Of a stretch of DNA of 64,000 bases, positions 21,922 through 32,445 are shown piece after piece. Below the pieces are notes generated by a model. It saw nothing but the letters and a program-made list of their open reading frames with translations. It searched no databases and had not been told where the DNA came from. Numbering within the stretch: position 1 is the stretch's first letter; the number at the start of each line of letters is the position of its first letter. Source of the DNA: Tieghemiomyces parasiticus (taxonomy: Eukaryota > Kickxellomycota > Dimargaritomycetes > Dimargaritales > Dimargaritaceae); the NCBI GenBank assembly GCA_027575765.1, contig JANBPT010000024.1, positions 46,999 to 110,998 of the forward strand, written 5' to 3'. A program made the translations under genes and the position numbers.

Positions 21922-22242
21922 TATTATCATTTTATCGATACATCGGTCGTACTATGATTTCAGCTCTGTCTGTCTGGCACATTCTTTCGATCGCTTGTGC
22001 TTCTCTGATTTACTCTCGTTCACTCCATCGGTCATAGACGCTGTCAGTTCATATTAATTTTATGGAGACCTGTTAGCAGGCATGATGGCCCAAAATAATA
22101 GAAGGGCAAGCTGAGATGGCGATTAGCTTATAGATTAAAGTACTTAGTATAGTTAAGTAAGGGTACATTTAGTAGAATACGGACGTGCAGTTTACGGATA
22201 ATACACAAGTTTATTAATAAAAAGTGACCGACTGTCAGATTA
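21922..22242. other. 3' flank of the disordered-protein gene
   Basis: AT-rich spacer holding only the tRNA-Ser terminator region and the 3' flank of the minus-strand gene. No frame is supportable. Confidence 0.45.
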
Positions 22243-23379
22243 CTACTCACACGCACTGTAGGTCAGGGAGGCCGATGGACGATAATGACGATGGGGCGAC
22301 GGCTCGACCAGGGCGGATGGTGAACATGGGATCTGATTTTCGGGGTACTGGACAAGATGATCCGCGAAATTAGTCGTTGAATCTCGTGGGGTTTGGTGAT
22401 CGTCAAGGCCCAAGAAGCCACCGTCATCGCAACCATCTTTGTCTTCGTCGGAGTAGCGGCTCAACGTCCCTTTGCTATAGTTGCCGGGCGTATAGCGTGG
22501 CAAACTGGCCATTGGTACTGCGTACATGTCACTCAGAGTTACGCTGCCGCCATAGTGCGCGCTGGCGGTTGCCGGATAGCGATCAAATTCGAATGCGGCA
22601 CCGTCGGTGTAGGATGACTTGTGGTCGTAGCTGGTTACGCTCATCTTGTCGTGATAGCGCGAACGGATCGCGCGATAATAATTGTTCTTAACGTCGGTGT
22701 CAGCGTCACCATCGTCCAGGCCGTACGATTTAGGGGCAGTGATCATTTCCCCTGCTGTTTGCGCGAGAGTCGGCCCTGCCCCCCAGTTTTCGACCTCGGC
22801 CTTTTCATCATTGTTGTCGTCCATTACGGTACAGACGTCATCAGTATCAGCTTCGTAGCGGCTACTATAACGCTGGTTAAAGGGGGTCGCTTCGTCATGG
22901 CGGTTCACGTGACGCTTAGCGTGGCGGCTCGAGTGACCTGTAGACGCGGTGCGTGGGTAGAGAAACTCCATCAAGTGGCCCTCAACTGGGATACCATAAA
23001 GAGGGTATGTCGAGCCGATTAATTCGGGTGCGTGTCTCTGGCGCCGGAGAGGAACGTAACGCTTGTGGGGACGGCACCGTGAGTACTGCCTTCTGGGCTT
23101 CTGGGCAATATAAGCGTCCGTGGGCGAAGGTGAAGAGAGGGGATACTCCGCTGGGGTGGTGGCGCTATATAGCGGCGGTGAAACAGGTAGGTAGGACCGA
23201 GAGTAGGCTGCTGAAGCAAAGTCCCGGTTGGCGTACAGGAAATCGGCTGGTACGGCCTTGGGTGACGCCACTACCGGGGAGGGTAGACCCTCCTGATGGA
23301 AATTGGGGTTCCTCTTAGGCCGACTCGAGTGGCGGTGGAGGGCCGCGGTTGAACCCTGAGTGTTTCCCATATCGGTCAA
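22243..23379 (-). CDS. Disordered Tyr/Ser/Arg/Asp-rich protein of unknown function (378 aa)
   Basis: One uninterrupted frame from ATG at 23379; the in-frame ATG three codons on (MGNTQGS) is an equally possible start. The N-terminal third is Ser/Pro-rich, followed by a very basic patch around residues 90-120 (KPRRQYSRCRPHKRYVPLRR). Next come His/Arg-rich and acidic segments (DDNNDEKAEVE, LDDGDADTDVKNNYYRAI), then a Tyr/Ser-rich C-terminal half. There is no signal peptide, membrane span or known domain. Repeated SRY/RYS motifs suggest an intrinsically disordered phosphoprotein or adaptor. Coding status rests on length and on uniform charged low-complexity composition, and there could be further exons. 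Confidence 0.55.
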   Translation of the reverse strand: MTDMGNTQGSTAALHRHSSRPKRNPNFHQEGLPSPVVASPKAVPADFLYANRDFASAAYSRSYLPVSPPLYSATTPAEYPLSSPSPTDAYIAQKPRRQYSRCRPHKRYVPLRRQRHAPELIGSTYPLYGIPVEGHLMEFLYPRTASTGHSSRHAKRHVNRHDEATPFNQRYSSRYEADTDDVCTVMDDNNDEKAEVENWGAGPTLAQTAGEMITAPKSYGLDDGDADTDVKNNYYRAIRSRYHDKMSVTSYDHKSSYTDGAAFEFDRYPATASAHYGGSVTLSDMYAVPMASLPRYTPGNYSKGTLSRYSDEDKDGCDDGGFLGLDDHQTPRDSTTNFADHLVQYPENQIPCSPSALVEPSPHRHYRPSASLTYSACE

Positions 23380-26300
23380 GGTGGTTTTCGAGGGGTGTGC
23401 GGGATTAGGAAAGGGCAGAGGAGAAAAGAAATGCGACGCAGGTAGCGTAGGTTGACAAAATAAGGAGGTATAGTGTAATGATTATAACTGATACCGTGGC
23501 GATAATCGCATAAAGCTGTACTGAGTTGGAGAGGCAATGATATGGCTTGCAAGAGATAAAGAAATGAGGCAGAGCGACAGTTAAATCGCAAGCTACAACT
23601 TAAGCATACAATGATGGTTGGCAGGGAGATGTGTTGGCTGTACAGGGAGTGTGGAATACGTGTTCCGGGGTGGCGGGCGTGAGTAGAGGGTAGAGGGTAG
23701 TTAATAAGGGTTAAATAGTCGGCCAAAAGAAAGGAGGGTAGAGGGAAAGATGGCCGTAATACCTTTTAAGCGACGCGGGCATGTAAGGAAGGAGGCAAAA
23801 AAAAAGGGTGGCACATACCAACGAAGGTCGTGGAGGACGGTGGCGAGAGAAGGCGTTCGTGGTTTCAGACCGGGGATTTGCGAACCAGTGCCCGGGTAAA
23901 AGAACACCGGCTTATTGTCAAGGGTGTCACGCGGGAGGATTATAAAACAGCACTAAACGAACAATAGATGGCGATCAGTGCGATGAAGTGGCGCACGCGG
24001 CTTGGCGACGATGACGTGGGAAGAGGGATGTGACAGGTTACCTTGGTTATCAACCGCCAATACTGGGTAGCTGTGGACCGTCTATAGTGGGAACTCACAG
24101 TAGATTGAAGGCGGAGGGTCTCTGTCAGATGATGAGGCCAGACGCTGGACTGCGAAGAGAGCATGATACAGTTGCGCAATACAGGGCAGAGCTGGAATAA
24201 GACTACAGGGGTCTGGGATATAGCTGTCAAGAAAGCGGTAGATACAGACTTGATCACAACCGCGATACGTTAGCTCTGACCAAGGTGATGGAGTAAATAC
24301 GGCGGCCAGGGTACGAGAAGGCAGCAGACATTTCATTGCGGCCGAGGCTTATGAGTGGCTGGATAGCGGACGACGTGATACGCGGTTTAAATAAAGTAGG
24401 CCAAGGGCAGTCGCAATCAGAGAATCCTTGTAGAGACCGGAGGCAGGTAAAGGATTAGGTCGGGGCTGATAAAGTAGTCAGACGACCTTCTGGTTAAGAA
24501 CCGTGCTTAAGAACGTGTCGATGAGCTGAACCCGACGTCGTAGAAAGCTGTTGTTTAGAGGCGCGCCAGCCCAAAGTCTGGTGAAGACGTGGTCTAAAAA
24601 TATACCAGTGAAGTGTACCGTGGGAAATCGTCGGTCCGATGCTGATGGGATCACTTTTCTAACAATAGTAACCCTTTAGGGAAACCGGTGCGGTGACAGC
24701 GATGAAGTTAATGATGCAGGGAAAGTTGCAAGGGCATGTGTAGGATAAAGTAATAGCCTGCAGAGGATTTGTTATGACTGGGCGAGGAGAGGTTGGGAAG
24801 GGGTAGAAGACCGCAAACATACGGCATAGCAAGGCTATTGGGCCCATGCGAGGAGGGGATAATTCCCAGGAAAGGCAAGGGGCCGAGGGTGCTGAGTAAT
24901 GGGGTTGGTCACGGGTAAGAAAGAAGTGGAATTGACGCCCAGGACTAACAGCTATTGGTGAAGAGGCACAGCATGGGGGGGGGGAAAGCCGGGGAGAAAG
25001 GGAAGGCACGCTGAACGTTACCGGTCGAATCGAAAAGGTGGTGTAAATAATGACGGGGAAAAACGGAGGGGATCTATAAATACACATAGCAGCCTTCCCT
25101 CTGTGCCCTACCTTTCTTGAGTGCTGCGTCAACATACACTGGGGAATCAAGTTGTTAATAGGGTAAACGTGGAGGCTTTGTGCCACCGCTGGCAACACTC
25201 ATAGGCGGATAGAAGTATCGCCATCCAATACATATAAAAATCGATTGGAGACAAGGGAAGAGGTGTTTGTCGAATTATGTACATGGCGTCAAAGAAACTA
25301 TAATTTACCCGCGGCGTGTGATACAGGACGTCCTTAGCCACAGCCACATTGTGACACCCATAAATCACACTGGACTTTACATACACCCGCATCGACCAGG
25401 CCCCGTCGGTACCTGACGCGTTACCATGAAAACCGGCTGCCCGTACTGCTGGAGTTCCATGCAATTCCCGGCGGATTCACACCACCAGCTCACGAGCCCA
25501 TTGTCCTTACAGAAACCCCTACAAACCCACGACTCATGACATCCCAAAGTTGTTATATGAATCGCCGAGTTCGCCCTGATGGAACCAGTCTCCCTTTTGC
25601 CATCCATTTTTCTTTTTGCTTGACATTGCGTGGCACTCGCCACGTCCGAGTGGATTCCCACCTCCTTTTTAATAAGCTATCCTGCTACGTCTTCCGCATC
25701 GTTGGCCCTTGCACCCCATTTACGGGCTCGACACGCATAAAAACCTGTGTCTCGGAGGCATTGGATCCCTGCTAATAGCACGGGTAATTAGCTGAGATAC
25801 TCTATACCATAACTAATTTTATGCCTCGAAGGATGTCAAGTCCATCTCGCAGATAGGCGAGCAAGAAAATATCGACATTGTTTGTTTATTATACACATCA
25901 AACGACGGCCAGATATCAATAGAATCTATATCCAAATTTTCGTCTCTTTACTACATTTGAGTGGTTTCAGATGTTGCGATATAAGGTCAGGTTGTTTGGT
26001 ACTGGGATGGGGAAGGTCCTTAGTATCAGTAATAGTAACCAGTAAAGAACTCAGATCCCTAATAGTTTTCTGCGCTTTGCATTTACTCTTGGCAGCAGTA
26101 CGACCCCGCTTCTGGACCATGTCGAAAGGTTTACCCTCACAATACAATCTGCAGGAGCAAAGTCAGCCGCGTCACTGGTGTCAGATGGCACCCTCCAGTG
26201 GCGACAATTACTTAAAACAGCCCTCGAACTGAGAAATATTACAATATCAATGCTATTCGCCAAGACTTATATAGTATATCGCAACAGAATTGATAGCGAC

Positions 26301-28389
26301 CCTTGAGCCTTAACATGCTAGCTGACCGCGCTCAGTTTCGTGTCATAGGCCTGCGGCGGAAGGCATCACCCATCAGATTGATGCCCGCGATAAGCACTTG
26401 GCTTATGGTACAGCAAGCTAGTGCCACCCCAGCGACACATGTTAGCGGCATGGTCTAACGCCGATGATGGGATACGCATGGAAAGAGCCGGGCGACAGTA
26501 AGTAGCCGCTTCCTTCGAGAGCTGATGTGCACAAGCTGGTCCGACATGTCGACCAGGTGTTGGGCCATAGTATTATTCGACAGACCCTTGCGTCTACCCA
26601 TTGTACGGGCCAAGCCAGGTTTTACTCCCCTTAATCACGGCATTGTCGGTAAGCAATAGGCACTGTTGATGTCTTCAGGATCAAGGTAGATATTGCCATT
26701 CCTTACCCACTGTCCTATTGTGCACCCTATCGAAGTGAAAAAGGGTGGGCGGAGTGGGTAGATTGATTTCATTTACTGGTTGACGGTTGGCCTGTTCGGG
26801 TCGGGTCGAGCCAAGCGTTGGTCTTGCGGCGGACCATGTGGAACGGCGGCGACATGTGGTGTAACGCTGGCTTACTTTCCTCCAACTGACAGCGGCGGTG
26901 GTAAGTATGATGGCAGAGGAAGGCGTGGAAAGGATATGTTTCAGGGTGAAACTGAGCAGTGAAGTGACAACTAAAGTCAGGGCTCGGGGACCAGGGGGGG
27001 GTAAAGGAGTTTTCTGTCTCGGCGAGAAAGCGAGAAGGCGGCGACAGGCGTCGCACTGGAGGAATTTTGTGCAGATGGGCTCTAGGACCCTGGCTCGCTC
27101 CAAGGATACGTTCTCGCAGGTCTCGATGTTACTGATGGGATACAGAGGTTGGAGGGGAGGCTGAGCATAGGCTAGTTTTGGCAAAGGGAGCGACTAACTT
27201 TCCGTAGAATACTCATATTTTATTTGGCACGGTCTGGACTCTAGTGTATTATTGTTTACTGTTTATATATATATATATCGCCCCATCCGTATTCTGAGAA
27301 CCCTAAACGATGCTCTATCGGCAATGGGTTAACTTAGGGCCTACCTATCGACAGATTAGCCACATTTTAACCATAATAGAGGGTTTACTTAGCCTGCTTA
27401 TCGAGCTATACGGACCGACCGTGGGCGGCTAGAGGGGACATTGGGGTTTAGCAGGCTCAGCTTGGGCGCTAGCGATAGGGGAAGGAGTTGAAAAAGCCTC
27501 TAAGCGTTGTTTAGTGCCACCCACCGGGTTGCACACACACACACGCTCTCGCCTCGGCTTGCTGCAGCGCCCCGTCTACGTGATATCGCTGGCTCCCCAG
27601 CCATTACGCTATTGCCCCTCCCCTCCGCCAACCACTGATGGGTTGGCCAGAAAATACACAAGCGAGCGCCTCCCTCCAAAACTCGAAGCCCAACGCAAAG
27701 TCGGCGAATGAATGGCCAACAAAGATCACATATATATGGTAATAGGCAAGCCGAGGTGAAGGGCCTTTAATCACAAGTATACGTCTGTGTAACAGCCGGC
27801 GTGCCACCATGTCCCTCGCCTCCTTTTCCTCCTCGCTCTCTCCCCCCTCCACCCTGTCGACAGGATCTGGCCCAATGCCATTTGTTCTGCGAATTTTTCG
27901 CTCATCCTTACGACGTTTGCGCATCCGAGCGCACCCATTACGCCCAGCTAACCGGAGCGCCCATTTTTCCTCATCCTGCCCACCGCAGCGGTGGCCGGGT
28001 CACTTCCTTGCACTTGTCCCTTATAATACCTACTAATCCCCAGGCACTCGGCATCGGGTCTTTTTTCACCGCGCACTATCCCTCATTACATTTTTTCATA
28101 CCCGCCTCTATTTTAGTCACTATCAACCCCTTACCTTCAGCGACTGTTTCCATCCCCTGCGGTTGACAGCCCTCAGCGCTATCTCAGGCTTAACTATTCA
28201 CCTAAACTCTCTCACTCATACTTAATCTGCCAGCCCCTGGGGCCAACTTGATGTTCCCACTGCGTGGGCCCCTGACTATCTCCGGTACTTTTTGAAAAAA
28301 TCCGTACGCACAGGCACCAAACCTAGCCCTACACGCGGTTCCTCCCTCCCGGTCATCTCTTCTCACCCAGGACCTCAACTCGAACCAGG
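23380..28389. other. Five-kilobase gene-poor region with unresolved coding-like segments
   Basis: No gene can be built with confidence. A minus-strand frame at 25661..25377 includes a Cys-rich stretch (CHESWVCRGFCKDNGLVSWW) that could belong to a small secreted protein. A minus-strand pair around 27184..26769 could be a small gene. It has a Cys motif (FLQCDACRRLLAF), then acceptor gtcag, then a basic tail with FHMVRRKTNAWLDPTRTGQ ending TGA near 26773. I found no donor in phase for it. A (TA)n run lies at about 27,263-27,278 and a CA run at 27,534-27,545. The last 600 bases before 28390 are pyrimidine-rich, probably promoter and leader of the next gene. Confidence 0.35.
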
Positions 28390-29361
28390 ATGAAATTCGT
28401 ACAACTGACCGTGGTGGTTTGCCTCATCTCGCTCGTGACAATGGCCATAGCGCAGCCTTCCCCCAACCCGGAGAGCCGCCAAACCTCCATTAGCGACTAT
28501 TTCCCCGTGAAAAAAAATAGCAGCCCGTCGGAAACCACCGCCGAAGAAGTTTCAGACCTGGACGACACGAGTGCCCCCGAGTCCAGCGGAAAAGACAGCG
28601 ACAGTTCCTTCGGAAAGAAGTTGAGTGGCCTCTTTGGCTTTGGCGGGGATGACGACAGCAAGGAGGAGAAGAGTAGCACCCCTTCGCCGTCATCCAACAG
28701 TGGGAGCTCCAACAGGGCTGGCAGTGACACCAAGGAAAGCGACTCGTCATCATCATCGAGCAGCTCCGATAGTAGCAGCAAGGACTCAGCCAGTTCATCC
28801 TCCAAGTCCCCATCATCTTCCAGCGACAAGAGTTACCCGGCATCTTCCAAGGGTAATGGTGACTCGAGCTCCAGTACCACCAAGACCACTAGCGCCGACG
28901 GGTCAAGCTCAACCACCGTCACAACCACCACCTCCTCGTCGTCCACCGCCGACAAGTCTAAGAATGGAAACGATAAGGTAGTAGCTGCTAACACCAAACC
29001 TGCCAGTTCTGTGGTGACGAACGGAAGTCGGGGAGATACCGCACCCATGGATGGCGTCCATGGTAGCGGCGACGACGGCGCCGACGTGGCCAGCGGTTCC
29101 AAGAAGGCCGGTACCGAGAAAGCCGAGAAATCCAACGGTGCGATCATCGCCCCGGCAATTATCGGGTCCCTCGGGGGCGTTTTCATGATCGTGGCCACCG
29201 TCATCATGTTCCGTCGGCGTAAGCGGCGTAGCCGTCTCAATGCCGACGACGATGATGAGTTCTTTTACCATAACAAACCTGGTATCGGCGCCCCCGCCCT
29301 TAAGGAACCGACCACCACGTACGACCCGTTCAAGAACACGCTCAACCAGTACCACCGCTAG
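28390..29361 (+). CDS. Ser/Thr-rich type I membrane protein, Mid2/Wsc-type cell-surface sensor
   Basis: Single exon of 323 residues. The signal peptide is MKFVQLTVVVCLISLVTMAIAQ. Residues about 40-240 are extremely Ser/Thr/Asp-rich (poly-Ser runs at about 118-165), the kind of stalk that is O-mannosylated in fungi. A single membrane helix lies at about 251-273 (IAPAIIGSLGGVFMIVATVI), followed by a positive stop-transfer FRRRKRRSR. The cytoplasmic tail ends with an acidic patch (ADDDDEF) and TTTYDPFKNTLNQYHR. This layout is that of Mid2/Mtl1/Wsc wall-stress sensors, although no WSC Cys domain is present. The role is inferred from architecture only. The ATG follows an 80-base pyrimidine-rich leader and is the only start that gives the signal peptide. 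Confidence 0.75.
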   Translation: MKFVQLTVVVCLISLVTMAIAQPSPNPESRQTSISDYFPVKKNSSPSETTAEEVSDLDDTSAPESSGKDSDSSFGKKLSGLFGFGGDDDSKEEKSSTPSPSSNSGSSNRAGSDTKESDSSSSSSSSDSSSKDSASSSSKSPSSSSDKSYPASSKGNGDSSSSTTKTTSADGSSSTTVTTTTSSSSTADKSKNGNDKVVAANTKPASSVVTNGSRGDTAPMDGVHGSGDDGADVASGSKKAGTEKAEKSNGAIIAPAIIGSLGGVFMIVATVIMFRRRKRRSRLNADDDDEFFYHNKPGIGAPALKEPTTTYDPFKNTLNQYHR

Positions 29362-30021
29362 ACGATAGCGATGAGGGCAGCTAGTGGTAAGAGAGAGGGA
29401 GGAAGATACGGAGCAACCTTCCCGCGCTCCTCAAGCCCCTCACCCGGTCTCCGGCTGTCACTTGGAATCATGCTTTTGCACCAGACATCTCGGACACTGC
29501 CCCTAGCAAACGTTTTACTATTTGTCCTTTTGCTCTGTATTATCAACATTCCCCCCTTTTTTTTCCCCTTAACGCAGCTTTCGCGGCGTCATGACGGGCC
29601 GACCGGAGCTGACTTTCCTATACCCACATTTGGCAGGCGCCAAGCGCACCCTATTGACTTGGGTCTGGGTATATGGCGGTGAGTGGGCTGCTTCACTGCA
29701 CATTCTGCACGGCAATGGTCGCACCAATCCCGACCAATTGACTATCCTTCTCGCAACCTAGAGGTTGGCCGGTGGGTCACCTGGACGCTACACATATTCA
29801 CTATTACATTAAGTAAACCTATCGTTGTAATTACGTATGGACGATTGTACATTATTTTAGTGAAACAGGTCAGCCGACCAGGGCTCTATGCAAGCCCAGC
29901 AACGGATATCGGCTTTATTTACACTCATTGTGATCTTGAAGTTCGCCAGGTTGATCAGACAAGGCCGGGCGACGTTCAAAAAGCGCACCACGTTGTTACT
30001 ACCGGGTCAGTGTTAACCCTT
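29362..30021. other. Convergent intergenic region
   Basis: Spacer between the sensor-like gene and the isochorismatase-like gene. It has pyrimidine-rich tracts near 29,550-29,570 and no frame that I can support. Confidence 0.5.
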
Positions 30022-30814
30022 CTAGATACTGGACTTGTACAGCAACGGGCTGGTACGGGTGGCTTCCTGGTACTTCTTGACAAGGTTGGAAATCTCTTTG
30101 AAGTTGGGGTGCTTGGCATCACCAGCCAACTGGAAGAGGGCTGACTCGGAACTTGTGATGAAAGCCCCGGACTGGCGCAAACGTTCGAGAGCGAGTTGGG
30201 TCTCCGGGTAGTTCATGGACGACACGGCGTCCGACAGGACGTGGACATCGTAGTCATTTTCCAGAAGGTCCAAGGCGGTCTGCTGGACACACACGTGGGC
30301 CTGCAACCGGTAGGATGCGAGTAGAGGACAAATGGCGAGAAGGAGGAGAGTGGTGGTGGAGGGGGAAGCGGGCGGGATAAACAAAGTTAGCTGGAGAAGG
30401 CTCTGGGTGGTTAGGTTCTTGGCAAGAGTCATCCTACTATTAAGACCCAAAGGCAAGTACCGACAGGCCCGGGCTGCTTACCTCGATTCCCAGCAAGATG
30501 ATCGAGGTGATCTTGCGAGTGCGCAGAGCCTCCTGAATCTCGGGTAGAAACATAGAGAATTTGGTCTTAGGGAGAACGACCTCGGCGGCGCTGATATCGA
30601 GCTCTTCCACGGTCTTACCCAGGCGCTGAGGGTACTGCTCGGTCACGTACACGGGTACGTCGAGAAGCTTGGCGGCCGCGAGCATCTTTTGCGACGCTGA
30701 GGCCAGGGCAGCGAACCCGTGAATATGTTCACGGAAGCGCTCCTGAATGTCGCAGACAAACAGGGCCGTGGTGTTGGGGCGCAGGCGGCCTAGGGCGCGG
30801 GCAGGAACGGACAT
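30022..30814 (-). CDS. Isochorismatase-fold cysteine hydrolase, ISOC1/ISOC2 type
   Basis: Two exons, 30814..30482 and 30300..30022, joined in phase 0 by a 181-nt intron with donor GTAAGC and acceptor ttgcag; 203 residues in all. Predicted catalytic residues are Asp22 (LFVCDIQERF), Lys85 (LPKTKFSMF) and Cys115 (GIEAHVCVQQTALDL), the order found in isochorismatase-like hydrolases. The GIEAHVC block is split by the intron after GIE, which supports the join. The TEQYPQRLGKT segment and the DAVSSMN segment are typical of the ISOC2 branch. The natural substrate is unknown for this branch, and isochorismate is not implied. No clear targeting signal. Confidence 0.9.
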
Positions 30815-32445
30815 GGTCGATATGAGTGGGGAGAGGTGAAATAGCGATGATGCGGGTAAACCAGGCCGAGCGAAAGGACTACGGTACTAGAATAGTGAGG
30901 TGGAGTAAACGATGAAGGTTAGTGGATGACGAAGTTGGTGGGGGTAGTCAAACGGTGGGGACCACGTAGGAGTAGAGGTTGGCACAAGAGTGATCGTAGG
31001 TGACAAGCAGGGCAGAGACGTGAGGGGGGGGGCTATTGCTTAGATATCAGGGAAGGGGGAGGCATGGCCTGTTGGATCGAGACCCCGCCGCCGCTGCGAG
31101 GTCACGCCCCGTTGCCAAACTTCCTACGAGATGAAGCACCATGTGAGCGTGAAAGTAGCAGATCACAGCTCCGCCAACCGTAACTACGTGCTGCTGAAAT
31201 GACGAATATCTAATCCACTGACTAGTAGACGTATTGAAGTAGGCTGTGGCATGGACCAGTCACTGAGGGGGTGACCCTCAAACCGCTGACCAAGGAGGTC
31301 CGACAGTGCTGATAGATCCGGAAAAGGCACTACTCTAGTGTGGGGCTGTCTGCAATCTATGGAAACAATGACGGGCCACTAGCTGAGGCCAGTCAAGGTA
31401 CGAACCACACGATGGGACTGCTGTCGCTTACTCGTTTGGGGCGACGGCAGAGGCAAACCAACAGACCCAATATCTATTTTTAGTTTCGCGCTCAATGCCA
31501 ATCAGTATCACCCCCATGAGGGCGGTGCCAGCCCCCCTACATGATCCACATGTGGAAGCTAGCTCCACCTAACGTACACCCCCACCTACGCGGTCTGACT
31601 GTCAACGCGGTCAAAGTTGTTCAACTTAAGTTGGTAGCGCAAGTTGTCCAAGCGGTAGCATCTACTCGGCTGCCTACCATTCCACTACCACGAGTATAAC
31701 TCATCCCTAGTATAGCTCGAAATTAGCAGTGCCCCAAGGACTATGATCCAAAGCGAGCTGCGATATCATCTACCCGTCGAGGACCCGCCCGTCTGTTCTG
31801 AAAGGCGGGCCATTTACCCCCCACTAAACGGCCTCATTCAACGATCATCTGGTGCCAAGTGACCACGGGCACTGTTACATTGTCCAAGGGGGTTGAATGG
31901 CCCGAACTACCCGACCGGGTGAGAAAAGCGATGTGGGCCACCTACAACTGCCTCGCGCCCGTGATATCCTCGTAGCTGGTGAAGCTGTTTTCCCTGCACT
32001 GGTCTCCCAGACGGCCAGGGGACCACTGTGATCAGGCTGTAAAATTTAATATACCGCTTCACCGGGATGCATATGTTCAAAGGAGGTGGCTATAAACTGT
32101 GACACGAGTGGTGATTGTATCCACTCGCAACGATTCCCCTGATGACGACCGCCGGGGGCCAGAGCTGTACTCTCGTCATTAATCTGAATATATACTCCAC
32201 TCGCCCGGATAAACCCGCTATCCACACAACTGACTATATTTTTATTTCTCACCAAAAGATACATTTTTTTTGACAATAGGTCGCCAGTACACTTGCCCTG
32301 AGTTAGTTGTGGCTAGATTCCTACCCAAACCACACCTTACTAGCTATACCAACTAATATAGCTCAGCCGTCCCGTACTCACAGCTACACTTTCGGCTAAA
32401 TTCACCACCGCCATTACTTTTCGTGGTAGCCCTTATCTCCCCGTC
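30815..32445. other. Gene-free stretch
   Basis: Only short frames and no domains. The first 200 bases upstream of 30814 are purine-rich and probably regulatory. A G run lies near 31,024. The segment from 32,340 on is likely the leader of the WDR62-like gene. Confidence 0.45.

Noticed and set aside
28490..29355. Several long antisense frames across the Ser-rich sensor gene
   Set aside because: They mirror the repeated Ser codons of the plus-strand gene, which has a signal peptide, membrane helix and stop-transfer sequence.
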